Assembly: GCF_051860475.1 (NCBI RefSeq)
Contig: NZ_JBHYDW010000078.1
Coordinates: 1 to 20,792, forward strand
DNA length: 20,792 nt
Direction of reading: 5' to 3'
DNA from: Elioraea sp051860475
GTDB taxonomy: Bacteria; Pseudomonadota; Alphaproteobacteria; Acetobacterales; Acetobacteraceae
Shown: positions 1 to 9,058 of the stretch, piece by piece
Position numbering within the stretch: position 1 is the first letter of the stretch
Layout: each line of letters begins with the position of its first letter
Position numbers and translations under genes: made by a program
Notes under the pieces: model-generated
The model's database searches: none
What the model was told of the DNA's origin: nothing
The model's input: the letters and a program-made list of their open reading frames with translations, nothing else

Positions 1-1692
1 GGCGCGCTGATCGGTGCCTCCGCGCTCGGCAACCGCGAGCAGGCGCTTGGTGCGTTCCGGGCGGCCGCGGGTACGCTGCGCGAGCGCCGCCGCAGCGCCT
101 CGGCGGCCGCGGTCGCGCCCTATCTCGATCTGCTGATGCCCGAGGCCGGCGCGCCGCGGCGCGCCGCCGACATCGCCGAGGCGCTGGAGGCCTCGTTCCT
201 GATCTCCGGCGGCGCGGCTGCCGCGGCTGCGGCCGATGCCGCCGCGCTGCTCGCCGGCGAAGGGAGCGCGATCCGCGACCTGCGCGAGGCGCGCAACGCC
301 CGCGACGAGGCCGAGGCGCGGTTCGACCGCGCGGTCGCGGCCGGGGTCAGCGAGGCCGAGCGTGCAACGATCCGGGAGATGATCGCCGGCGCGCAGCGCC
401 GTCTCGCGGAGGCGGAGGCCCGGGTGCAGGCTGAACGTCCCGAGTTCGCGCTGCTCTCCGACACGATGATCTCGCCCGACGAGCTGCGCGCCACGCTGCG
501 TCCGGGCGAGGCGCTGTTCTCGATCGTCCAGGGCCCCGAGCGCGGCTACGGGTTCCTGGTCACGCGCGAGCGGGTGGAGGGGTGGCGCATCGCGCTCACC
601 GAGCGCGAGGCGCAGGCCACCGTGCGGCGGCTGCGCGGCGGGCTCGCGCCTGATCCGGAAACAGGGCGGCTCGCGCCGTTCGACGTCGCCGAGGCGCATC
701 GGCTCTGGCGGCGGCTCGTTCCGCCAGGCGCCCCGGAGGTGCTGGCGCATGCGCGGCTGGTGATCTCGGCGACGGGGCCGCTCGCAGCACTGCCCTTCGC
801 CGTGCTGGTGACCGAGGCGCCCGGCCCGATCGCCACCGATGCCGACTACCGGAATGTTCCGTGGCTGCTCGCCGGCAGCCGCACGCTGGCCTATGCGCCC
901 TCCGCGCTCGCCTTCGCCGCGCAGCGCCGGCTCGCGCGCCCGTCCTCCGCACCGCTGCCCTATATCGGCTTCGCGGGCTTCGCGCCGCTCAGCACGGCGC
1001 GCGCGGCGCAGGCGATCGGGCCGAGCCGGCGCGGCTGCGAGGCCGATGTCGCCGCCCTCGCGGCGCTGCCGCCGCTGCCGGCCGCGGCGCGCGAGGTCGA
1101 GATCTCGGCGCGGCAGATGCGCGCCGGCGCCGACGCGGTGCGCACCAACGCTGCGTTCACGCGCTCCGCCGTGCTCGGCGGCGATCTCGCGCGCTACCGC
1201 GTCGTTCACTTCGCCGCGCACGCGGTGCTGACCGACGAGGTGCCGTGCCTCGGCGAGCCGGCGATCATCACTGCTGCCCCGCCAGGCAGCAACGCGCAGG
1301 AAGCGATCATCCGCCTGTCCGACGTGCTGCGCGCGCGGCTCGATGCCGATCTGGTGGTGATGTCGGCCTGCAACACCGCGGGCCCCGACGGGCGCGGCGC
1401 GGGCGAGGCGTTCAGCGGGCTCGCGCGCGGCATGCTGTACGCTGGCGCGCGCTCGCTGCTGGCGACGCACTGGACGGTGCCCGATTTCCCGATCGCGGCG
1501 ATCGCGGCGCTGACGCTTGCGCGCGTCGGCCGCGGCGAGGAGCCGGCCGAGGCGCTGTCCGAGGCGCAGCGGGAGTTCCTGAGCCGCGCCGATGACGGCA
1601 ATCTGCCGGCCGCCTACGCGCACCCGTTCAACTGGGCCGCCCCCGTCGTCATCGGCGGGCAGCAGACGCGGGCACAGCAAGCCCAGCGCTGA
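1..1692 (+). CDS. CHAT domain-containing protein (caspase-like peptidase), 5' partial
   Basis: The reading frame is open from base 1, so the N-terminus lies outside the window; 563 residues are visible. The C-terminal half is a CHAT domain (clan CD cysteine peptidase, related to caspases and separase). The catalytic His is seen in HFAAHA (about residue 407 of the visible part) and the catalytic Cys in MSACNTAG (about residue 457), followed by the usual small-residue stretch and LLATHWTVPD. Upstream, residues about 89-145 are Arg/Glu/Ala-rich and look coiled-coil. The first residues (GNREQALGAFRAAAG) resemble a TPR helix, which fits the common TPR-CHAT architecture. The TPR assignment is inference because only a fragment is visible. 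Such proteins act in bacterial signalling, cell death and defence, but many have no known substrate. The 3' end overlaps the convergent helicase gene by 44 bp. Both catalytic residues are intact, so the protease is probably active. Confidence 0.88.
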   Translation, partial: GALIGASALGNREQALGAFRAAAGTLRERRRSASAAAVAPYLDLLMPEAGAPRRAADIAEALEASFLISGGAAAAAAADAAALLAGEGSAIRDLREARNARDEAEARFDRAVAAGVSEAERATIREMIAGAQRRLAEAEARVQAERPEFALLSDTMISPDELRATLRPGEALFSIVQGPERGYGFLVTRERVEGWRIALTEREAQATVRRLRGGLAPDPETGRLAPFDVAEAHRLWRRLVPPGAPEVLAHARLVISATGPLAALPFAVLVTEAPGPIATDADYRNVPWLLAGSRTLAYAPSALAFAAQRRLARPSSAPLPYIGFAGFAPLSTARAAQAIGPSRRGCEADVAALAALPPLPAAAREVEISARQMRAGADAVRTNAAFTRSAVLGGDLARYRVVHFAAHAVLTDEVPCLGEPAIITAAPPGSNAQEAIIRLSDVLRARLDADLVVMSACNTAGPDGRGAGEAFSGLARGMLYAGARSLLATHWTVPDFPIAAIAALTLARVGRGEEPAEALSEAQREFLSRADDGNLPAAYAHPFNWAAPVVIGGQQTRAQQAQR

Positions 1693-4600
1693 GCGCGATC
1701 CGCCCCTCGCCGGTCAGCAGCGCGCGCTGCGCCGCCACGGCAGGGCGCGCGTCCTCGCCCATCCCCAGCAGGCGCAGTGCCGCGGTGTCGAGCGCCTGCG
1801 GATCGACCCCGCCCTCGGCCGTATCGAGGGCGGCCAGCAGCGCGGCACGGATCTCGGCCGGCGGCAGCCAGTCCGGCCGGCGCCAGGATGCCGGCAGGGC
1901 GGAGCGGTCGCGCGGCACGATCGTCGTCTCCTCGCCGCGCCAGAACTCGCCCTCGGCGACCAGTCCTTCGAGCTCCTTGGCGAGCCGAAGCGCCTGGGCG
2001 AGTGCGGCGCGCTGCTTCGCCGTCGGCGTCTCGATGTTCCAGAGCGCGGCCGCGCGCGCGATCACTGCATCAGCGTGGATCGGTCCTTCCGCGCGCACGA
2101 TCGCGGCGACGATGCCGCCGAGCCGCGCGAAGGGCATCGCATCCGGCGGCGTCTCCGTCGGCACCTCCACCGTGGCGGGCGCGTAGGGGGCGGAGAGCCC
2201 GTGCGCGGCGGGTGCGGCTTCGGGGGGCGTCTGTTGCTCCACCGCAACGCCGGCAAGGGCGGCAAGGCGCCGCGCCTCCGCCTCGGGCCGCACCAGCCAG
2301 TCCGCCGCCCAGGAGCGCGCGAGTCGCCAGCCCATCATCGCGAGCGCGCCTTCCTGCAAGCGGTCGCGGTCGCGCGCCGAGCGGGCGGAGGCGTAGAAGT
2401 CGCCATCCGTGAGGATGCCGAGGCCGTAGCCCTCCGCATCCTTCACCGCGACATCGACGAACAGCCCCGCAAGCCCGACGCGCCGCGCGACCGCGGCGCC
2501 TGCGCCCTCCAGCGCCGTTGCGATCGCGTCGGTGAGGGCGGCGTCATCCTCGCCCGCCTGCGCGGCGGCGACCGTGCCGCCGGCGGCGAAGGCGAGGAAG
2601 TCCTTCAGCACCGCCACACCACGGCCGGAGGCGCGGGCGAGATCGATGTCGTCGGCGGTCAGGCCCGAGAACACCACGCAGCGCTTCTTGGCGCGCGTGA
2701 TCAGCACGTTGAGCCGCCGCTCGCCGCCCTCGGCCGAGAGCGGGCCGAAGCGCATCGCGAGCCGGCCGTCCGGCCCCTTGGCGTAGCCGACCGAGATGAA
2801 CATCACGTCGCGCTCGTCGCCCTGCACGTTCTCGAGGTTCTTGACGAAGACCGGCTCGTGCGGGTGGGCGGCGAAGAACGGCTCGGTGTCGGGGTTGTCG
2901 CGGCGCAGCGCCTCGACCGCATCCAGGATCGCGTCGCGCTGGCGGACCGAGAACGCGGCGACACCGAGGGTGTCCTTCGGGTGCTGGCGCGCATGCGCGA
3001 GCACGGCCTCGGCGACCGCCTGCGCCTCGACCGCATTCGTGCCGGTGCCGCCGGTGTCGAAGGCGCCGTCCACGCGCACGAGCGAGAGGCCGAGTTCGCT
3101 GCCGCGCGGGCGCGGGCTCGGGATCACCAGCAGCCGGTTCTCGTAGAACGACCTGTTCGAGACCGCGATCAGGCTCTCGTGCCGGCTGCGATAGTGCCAG
3201 CGCAGCATCTGGTTCGGGAATCCGCGCGCGGTGCAGAGCGAGAGGATGCTCTCGACGTCGCTCGCCGCGATCGTCTCGTCATCGGCCCGTTCCTGCTCGT
3301 CGTCGCCTGTCAGCCGCGCGAAGAAGCGGGTCGGCGGCATCTGCCGATCGTCGCCGACGACGACGATCTGACGGCAGCGCGCGACCGCGCCGAGCGCATC
3401 GACGGGCTCGATCTGGCTTGCCTCGTCGATCACCAGCATGTCGAACGCGACCGCCGCCGGGTCGAGGAACGCTGCGACCGAGAGCGGGCTCATCATGAAC
3501 ACCGGCTTGATCGCCTGCACCGCGGGCCCCGCGCGCGCGAGCAGCGTGCGGATCGGCAGATGCCGTGAGCGCTTGGCGATCTCGCCGCGCAGCACCGCCA
3601 TCGCGCGCAGCATGTCGGGGCCTTCGGCGATGCGCAGCCGCGCGGTGTGCGCAGCGGCCGCCTCCGCGCGGGCGAGCGCGAGGCGCGCCTGGTCGGCGGC
3701 GCGGAACTCCTCGACCAGGCGCGTGAAGGACGGGCCGTCGAAGGCGGCCAGGGTCGGGGTGGCGCGCATCGCCGCCGCCATCAGGGACTCGGCGAGGGCG
3801 AAGCGGAACGCCGCCGCCGCGTCCTCCGGTTGGATGCGTCCGTCAGCGAGGCGGTCCGCGACCGGATCCAGCCCCAGCTCCGACGCCTGCGTCGCAAGCC
3901 GCGCCCACGTCATCCAGTCGGCCAGCGCCGTGGGGGCGGCTGCCCATTGCGCGAGGCGATCCGCGATCGCGCCGAGCGGCGGATCGTCGCCGCCGAACGC
4001 CTCCGTCCGGTCGAGCGCCAGCTCGGCGAACAGTGGCTCGGCCGTGTCGCCGACGCGCGCGAGTGCCGCCTCCAAGGCCGCCGCTTGCCCGGGGTCGGGC
4101 GTGACCGTCGCGGCCTCCGGGGCGATGCGCAGCAGATGCTGGCCCTCCATCACCGCATCGAGCGCGGGCAGCGGATCGTCCGGCGGGGCACCGGCGAACA
4201 GCGCGGCGACCGTCTCGCGTGCGGCACGGTACGTTCCGCTGAAGCTGCGCAGGAAGCCGCCGCCCTTGGCGAGCTCCACGCGCGCCTGCTCCAGGCCGGG
4301 CGCCGTCCACCCGCTGTCGCGCACGCCTGGCACGCGCGCGCGGATCGCGGCGAAGGTCTCGGCAGCACGCAGCGCGGCGAGGCGACCCTGTGCTCCCGCG
4401 CGCGTCGCGTTCGTGCCCGCGGCGGCACGCAGCGCCGCGATCGCCTCCAGCGCCGGCGGGATACGCGCGGGGATGCGGTCGAGATCCGTGGGCAACAGCG
4501 CGGGTGCGCGCACGCCGCGCCAGGGATGGCGCGCGGGCAGGCCGATGCGCTGCACCGTCGCGGCGAGCTCGCGCGCGAGACGCTGCGCGTCGCGGATCTG

Positions 4601-5949
4601 CGCCGCCGTCCAGCCGGACGCGTCGAGCCGCAGCTCGGGCGGACGCATGCCCGCCTGCTTCAGCCGCGCCACTTCGCCGATTGCGCGGAACGCGGTCCAG
4701 CCGGTCGTTCCGATCGGCGCATGCATGGCCGCCGCATGGCGGTTCAGCCGGCCGCGCAGCGCGCCCAGCGGGCGGATCACCGCCTCGCGATCGGGCGGCG
4801 CGGGGCGCGGCGCCTTCAGGGTCGCGTCGAGTTCCGCAAGCAGCGCGCGCCGGTTTGCGCCGTCGCTGTGCAGCGCGAGACACGCCGCGCCGAGGCCGAC
4901 GCCCGCAAGTCGTCGCTGCACCACCTCGAGCGCGGCGAGCTTCTCGGCGACGAACAGCACCGTCCGCCCGTCGAGCACGGCCTGGGCGATCAGGTTGGTG
5001 ATCACCTGGCTCTTGCCGGTGCCCGGCGGGCCCTGGATCACCACCGAGGCGCCGCGCCGCACCGCCTCGGCGGCGAGCGTCTGGCTGCCGTCGGAGTCGA
5101 GCGCGAAGTCGAGCCTCTCCACGGGGATCAGCGCGTCGATGTCGGCATCGTCGGCGAAGGGCGCGAAGCGGGGGGGCGGGTCGGCGCCGAGCAGCGCGCG
5201 CACGAGCGGATGGGCGGCGATCTCCGGCCGTTCGAGGTCGCGGTACATCAGGTACTTGGCGAAGGAGAACAATCCGAGCGCGATCCCGTCCGGCTCGACG
5301 CGGAAGCCGGCGGGCGCGACCGCCTCGGCGACCGCGGCGAACCACGCCTGCGCCGCCGTCCAGGCGTCGGCGGCGCGCTCGTCGAGCTCGGGCGGATCGG
5401 GCAGGCGGAGGCGGAACTGATCCGCCAGCATCGCCGCGAGGGTGAGGTTGCCGGCGATCTCGCCGCCGTCCCAGCGCGGGCGAGCGTGCAGGGCAGCAGC
5501 AGCAGCGGCGCGCGCCGTTCCGTCTGGGGCGTGCGCGGATCGCTCCAGATCAGGTGCCCGAGCGCGAGATAGAGGATGTTCAGCCCCTGCTCCTCGCGGA
5601 ACCCCCGCGCGTCGCGCTCGATCCGCGTCAGCAGGCGCGCGAGCGCGGCGGCGGTCAGCGGCGCCGACAGGACAAGGTCGTCCGGGTCCGGCACGCTGGC
5701 GGCACCGGGCGCGGCGGCGGCGCGGCGGCGGCGCGGCCCCGCTTCGCCCGCGGCCTCGTCCTCCATCGGCGCGAATCCCATCGCCTTGGCCTCGGTGACC
5801 AGGCGCGCGAACACCGAACCCGAGCGCTCGCCCGCGATCGGCAGCACCCCGGCGCTCCGCGTCGGCAGCGACAGCAGCCGGTTGCGCGTCGAGAGGTCGA
5901 GCAGCTCGCGCTGCGCCCGCGTCAGTGCCGCAACCACCGGGTCGGTCAT
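1649..5949 (-). pseudogene. DUF4011 / SF1 helicase / Vsr-like nuclease / DUF3320 protein (hhe-like), frameshifted
   Basis: A large multidomain protein read leftward. The start is ATG at 5949, preceded by a good Shine-Dalgarno (AGGGGAG). Residues 1 to about 156 form a DUF4011-type N-terminus (LLDLSTRNRLLSLP, LNILYLALGHLIW, APLLLLPCTLAR). Near 5471-5490 the frame breaks: homology resumes at RWDGGEIAGNLTL in another frame and runs about 1275 codons to TGA at 1649. That part holds Walker A GPPGTGKS (5009-5032), Walker B VIDEASQIEP (about 3405-3440), VVGDDRQMPP, HYRSRHESL and LNVLITRAKKR (SF1 helicase). These are followed by a Vsr-like MTES_1575 nuclease (FVDVAV, LTDGDFY, SARDRDRL, about 2340-2500) and a DUF3320-type tail (about 2030-2150). 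The DUF4011-helicase-Vsr architecture was, as I recall, reported as the antiphage gene hhe. The span of 4301 bp is not a multiple of three. Either a deletion inactivated it or the assembly is wrong here; every downstream motif is intact, so the lesion is recent or artefactual. Confidence 0.85.
5471..5490 (-). other. Frame break in the DUF4011-helicase gene
   Basis: On the minus strand the frame that starts at 5949 reads APLLLLPCTLAR and then turns into Ser/Arg-rich shadow sequence. The frame ending at 1649 becomes sensible at RWDGGEIAGNLTL. The switch must lie at about 5471-5490. From the overall length, a deletion of 3n+1 bases (or an insertion of 3n+2) restores one frame. From memory of relatives, several residues normally separate the two motifs, so a deletion of roughly 25 bases is more likely than a one-base error. 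That is inference. Confidence 0.75.
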
Positions 5950-5962
5950 CCGGGACTCCCCT

Positions 5963-5999
5963 GAAACGGCGCCACCATAGCCGAGGCGGGCGCCGTTTC
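5963..5999. promoter_or_regulatory. 11-bp perfect dyad in the leader of the DUF4011-helicase gene
   Basis: GAAACGGCGCC (5963-5973) and its exact complement GGCGCCGTTTC (5989-5999) are separated by 15 bp. On the minus strand the dyad ends immediately before the AGGGGAG ribosome binding site of the helicase gene. It could be an operator, or an RNA hairpin controlling access to the ribosome binding site. It lacks a U-tract, so it is not a clear terminator. Confidence 0.5.
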
Positions 6000-6005
6000 G
6001 CCTGC

Positions 6006-6035
6006 TTGACGCTGGCCGGCGCGCGCGCGTTCAAT
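6006..6035 (+). promoter_or_regulatory. Candidate sigma-70 promoter of the tctCBA operon
   Basis: TTGACG (6006-6011) lies 18 bp before TTCAAT (6030-6035), about 60 bp upstream of the tctC start. The -35 match is good and the -10 match is partial. This is the only convincing pair in the 148-bp divergent interval (5950-6097). Confidence 0.4.
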
Positions 6036-6097
6036 CGCGCTCCGTCACGGCCGGAAGGCAGGGGCCGGGAACCGAAAACGCTGAGGAGACGTTCCGC

Positions 6098-7078
6098 ATG
6101 CTCACACGCCGCACCCTGGGTCGCGTCGCGGCCGCCGCTGGCGCCGCCACGCTCGCCACCCCCGCGATCGCGCAGGCGCAATGGCCCGCACGCCCGATCC
6201 AGTTTGTCGTGCCCTGGGGTGCCGGCGGCGGCACCGACTACCACAGCCGCACGATCGCCACGCTGCTCGAGCGCGAGCTGCGCACGCCCGTGACGGTGGT
6301 GAACCGCACCGGCGGGTCGGGCGTGGTCGGCCACTCCGCGATCGCCGAGGCGGCACCCGACGGCTACACGATCGGCGCGGTGACGGTCGAGATCGGCATG
6401 ATGCACTGGCAGGGCCTGACCCGGCTGACCTGGCGCGACTACACGCCGATCGCGATGATGAACCTCGTGCCGGCGGGCGTGCAGGTGGCGGCCGACAGCC
6501 CCTGGAAGACGCTCAAGGACATGATCGACGACATCCGCGCCAACCCGGGCAAGTACAAGTCCTCGGGCACCGGGCAGGGGGGGATCTGGCACCTCGCGAT
6601 CGCGGGGCTGCTGCAGGCGGCCGGGCTGGCGCCCGACGCGGCGCCGTGGATCCCGTCCGACGGCGCGGCGTCCGGCCTGCGCGAGCTGGTCGCGGGCGGC
6701 GTGCACATCGTCCCCTGCGGCATCCCCGAGGCGGCCACACTGCTGCGCGCCGGCCGGGTGCGCTCGCTCGCCGCGATGATGCCCGAGCGCGTGCCCGCCT
6801 TCCCCGACATCCCGACGGTGAAGGAGGCGATCGGCGTGGACTGGACGCTCGCCTCCTATCTCTCGGTGATGGGGCCGAAGGGCATTCCCGCGCCGATCGC
6901 GAAGCGCCTCGAGGAGGCCTCGATGAAGGCGATGGGCACCGAGGACTGGAAGAAGGCGATGGATGCGCGCGGCTTCGGGCTCAGCCCGATGCCGGCGGCC
7001 GAGCTCGCGGCGTTCGTCGAGAAGTCGGATCGCGACCTTGGCGGGGTGATGAAGGCGCTCGGCCTGGCGAAGTCGTGA
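6098..7078 (+). CDS. tctC: Tripartite tricarboxylate transporter substrate-binding protein (Bug/TctC family)
   Basis: 326 residues. This is a periplasmic solute receptor that captures a carboxylate and passes it to the TctAB membrane complex. The N-terminus is a signal peptide with a twin-arginine-like start (TRRTLGR), a hydrophobic Ala-rich core and a probable cleavage after AIAQA. The mature protein begins WPARPIQFVVPWGAGGGTD, the family hallmark. The ligand-binding loop region (TGGSGVVGHSAIAEAAPDGYTIG) and the closing segment PAFPDIPTVKEAIG are also typical. The length matches the family. The start is fixed by GAGGAG about 9 bases upstream. The next gene starts 4 bases after the stop. Bug proteins bind varied carboxylates, so the substrate cannot be read from sequence. 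Confidence 0.93.
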   Translation: MLTRRTLGRVAAAAGAATLATPAIAQAQWPARPIQFVVPWGAGGGTDYHSRTIATLLERELRTPVTVVNRTGGSGVVGHSAIAEAAPDGYTIGAVTVEIGMMHWQGLTRLTWRDYTPIAMMNLVPAGVQVAADSPWKTLKDMIDDIRANPGKYKSSGTGQGGIWHLAIAGLLQAAGLAPDAAPWIPSDGAASGLRELVAGGVHIVPCGIPEAATLLRAGRVRSLAAMMPERVPAFPDIPTVKEAIGVDWTLASYLSVMGPKGIPAPIAKRLEEASMKAMGTEDWKKAMDARGFGLSPMPAAELAAFVEKSDRDLGGVMKALGLAKS

Positions 7079-7082
7079 CGCC

Positions 7083-7562
7083 TTGAAGCTGTCGGACGCC
7101 GCGCTGGGCGTTGTGCTGCTCGGCGCGGCGGCCGCGATCGCGGTCACCGCCCGCGGGTTCCCGATGGTGCCCGGCCAGGCCTTCGGGCCGTCGCTGTTCC
7201 CGGGCGTGATCGCGGCGGGATTCACGCTGTGCGCGATCGGGCTGTTCCTGCGCCATGCCCGGGCCGGACGCGGCGTGCGCTGGATCGATCCCGGGCCGCT
7301 GGTGACCGACCCGCGCGCGCGGCTCGATGCCGTGCTGGTGCTGGGCGCGATCGGGGCCTATCTGGGCGTCGCGGAACGTCTCGGCTTCATCCCGACCGCC
7401 GCGGCAATCCTGCTGGTCCTCGTGCGTCGGTTCGGCGCGTCATGGTGGCTCGCGATCGCGACCGCCATGCTCGGTCCGCTCACGATCCACCTGATGTTCG
7501 CCGAGTGGCTGCGCGTGCCGCTGCCGCTCGGCGTGCTGCTGCACCTGCGGTACGGCGCATGA
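7083..7562 (+). CDS. tctB: Tripartite tricarboxylate transporter small membrane subunit (TctB)
   Basis: 159 residues with about four hydrophobic membrane segments, as expected for TctB (DUF1468). Family-like stretches are GQAFGPSLFPGVIAAGF near the N-terminus, RLGFIPTAAAILLVLVRRFG in the middle and FAEWLRVPLPLG at the end. It starts at TTG, 4 bases after the tctC stop, with only a weak upstream GAAG, so translation probably depends on coupling to tctC. Its stop overlaps the tctA start as ATGA. It is the poorly conserved small subunit that partners TctA in the inner membrane. Confidence 0.87.
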   Translation: MKLSDAALGVVLLGAAAAIAVTARGFPMVPGQAFGPSLFPGVIAAGFTLCAIGLFLRHARAGRGVRWIDPGPLVTDPRARLDAVLVLGAIGAYLGVAERLGFIPTAAAILLVLVRRFGASWWLAIATAMLGPLTIHLMFAEWLRVPLPLGVLLHLRYGA

Positions 7563-9058
7563 TCGAGGCCCTGCCGCAGGCCTTCGCGCTGCTAATGCAG
7601 CCGCAGACCGTGCTGGTGGGCATCGGTGCGGCCCTGTTCGGGCTGTTCGTCGGCTCCATGCCGGGGTTGTCCGCCACGATGGCGGTGGCGCTGCTGGTGC
7701 CGGTGAGCTTCTTCCTCGATCCGGTCACGGCGTTGACCGCGGTGGTGATGACCACCGCGATGGCGATCTTCGCCGGCGACATCCCTGGCGCGCTGATGCG
7801 CATCCCCGGCACGCCCGCCTCGGCCGCCTATGTGGACGACGCCTACAACTTGACGAAGCAGGGCAAGCCGGAACTGGCGCTTGGCATCTGCCTTGTCACC
7901 TCGGCGATCGGCGGGCTGTTCGGCACCGCGGTGCTGATCCTGCTCGCGCCGCGGCTGGCCGAGATCGCGCTCCGCTTCTCGGGGATGGAGTATTTCTGGC
8001 TGGTCGCACTCGGGCTTTCCTGCGCAGTGATGGTGGCCGGGCGCGATCCGCTGAAGGGCGCGGTGAGCCTGCTGATCGGGCTGTTCATCGCGACGATCGG
8101 TCAGGACGTGACCTCGGGCTACCCGCGCTTCACCGGCGGGTTCGGCAACCTGCTCTCCGGCGTCGCGTTCATTCCGGCGATGGTGGGCATGTTCGCGATC
8201 GCCGAGATCCTGCGCAACCTGCCGACCATCCGCAACGCGGCCGAGGTGCAGGTGAAGCGCATCGGCAGCATCCTGCGCGGCACCGGGGCGGTGCTGCGGC
8301 GGTACCCCGTGAACGTGCTGCGCGGCAACTCGATCGGCACCGCGATCGGGATTCTGCCCGGCGCCGGCGCCGACATCGCCGCCTGGATCAGCTACGCGGT
8401 CGGCAAGCGCTTCTCGAAGGATCCGGACAAGTTCGGCAAGGGCTCGGAGGAGGGGCTGGTCGATGCGGGCGCGGCGAACAACGCCGCGATTGCGGGTGCG
8501 TGGGTGCCCGCGCTGGTGTTCGGCATTCCGGGCGATTCCGTCACGGCGATCGTGATCGGGCTGCTGCTGATGAAGGGGCTGCAGCCGGGACCTGACATCT
8601 TCCTGATGAATCCCGAGCAGATCGGCGCGCTGTTCCTCGCCTTCATCGTCGCCAACCTCATCATGATCCCGATCGGGCTGGTCGCGATCCGGCTCTGCGC
8701 CAAGGTGCTGACCGTGCCGCGCCCGGTGCTGACGCCCTTGATCCTGGTGTTCTGCATGGTCGGCTCCTTCGCGATCGACAACGATCCCTTCGCGCTGGTG
8801 ATCATGGCGGTGATGGGGATCCTCGCCTGGCTGATGGAGGAGAACGGGATCCCCGTGGCGCCGGCGATCCTCGGCATCGTGCTCGGCGATCAGTTCGAGA
8901 AGCACTTCATGACGACGATGATGAAGGGCGACGGCAGCCTCGCCTATTTCGTCTCGCGTCCGATCGCGGCGGTGCTGGCCGCGATCACGGCGGTGGTGTG
9001 GCTCGGCATCATCCTCGGCATGATCCAGCGCGCACGGCGGCAGGAGGTTCCGGCATGA
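7559..9058 (+). CDS. tctA: Tripartite tricarboxylate transporter large permease (TctA)
   Basis: 499 residues, about 11-12 membrane helices, full length for the family. It is the main channel subunit of a TTT symporter. Signature regions are visible: FGLFVGSMPGLSATMAVALL near the N-terminus, ALMRIPGTPASAAYVDDAYN, GILPGAGADIAAWISYAVGK, and GAANNAAIAGAWVPALVFGI followed by PGDSVTAIVIG. The start at 7559 is chosen because it forms an ATGA overlap with tctB and the sequence begins directly with family-like MIEALPQAFALLM. The frame is open further upstream but overlaps tctB there and lacks homology. The stop overlaps the SDR start by ATGA, so all four genes are translationally coupled. Confidence 0.95.
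   Translation: MIEALPQAFALLMQPQTVLVGIGAALFGLFVGSMPGLSATMAVALLVPVSFFLDPVTALTAVVMTTAMAIFAGDIPGALMRIPGTPASAAYVDDAYNLTKQGKPELALGICLVTSAIGGLFGTAVLILLAPRLAEIALRFSGMEYFWLVALGLSCAVMVAGRDPLKGAVSLLIGLFIATIGQDVTSGYPRFTGGFGNLLSGVAFIPAMVGMFAIAEILRNLPTIRNAAEVQVKRIGSILRGTGAVLRRYPVNVLRGNSIGTAIGILPGAGADIAAWISYAVGKRFSKDPDKFGKGSEEGLVDAGAANNAAIAGAWVPALVFGIPGDSVTAIVIGLLLMKGLQPGPDIFLMNPEQIGALFLAFIVANLIMIPIGLVAIRLCAKVLTVPRPVLTPLILVFCMVGSFAIDNDPFALVIMAVMGILAWLMEENGIPVAPAILGIVLGDQFEKHFMTTMMKGDGSLAYFVSRPIAAVLAAITAVVWLGIILGMIQRARRQEVPA

Noticed and set aside
1592..5572. Three long plus-strand open frames (about 1592-3568, 3438-5420, 3647-5572)
   Set aside because: They are antisense to the conserved helicase gene and rich in Arg/Ala/Ser without motifs. 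Long open shadows are expected in DNA this GC-rich.
5950..7225. Extension of the minus-strand helicase frame up to 7225 as one ~1858-residue protein
   Set aside because: Upstream of the frame break this frame is antisense to tctC/tctB and gives low-complexity Arg/His/Ala sequence. The real N-terminus, with DUF4011 homology and a Shine-Dalgarno, is in another frame starting at 5949.
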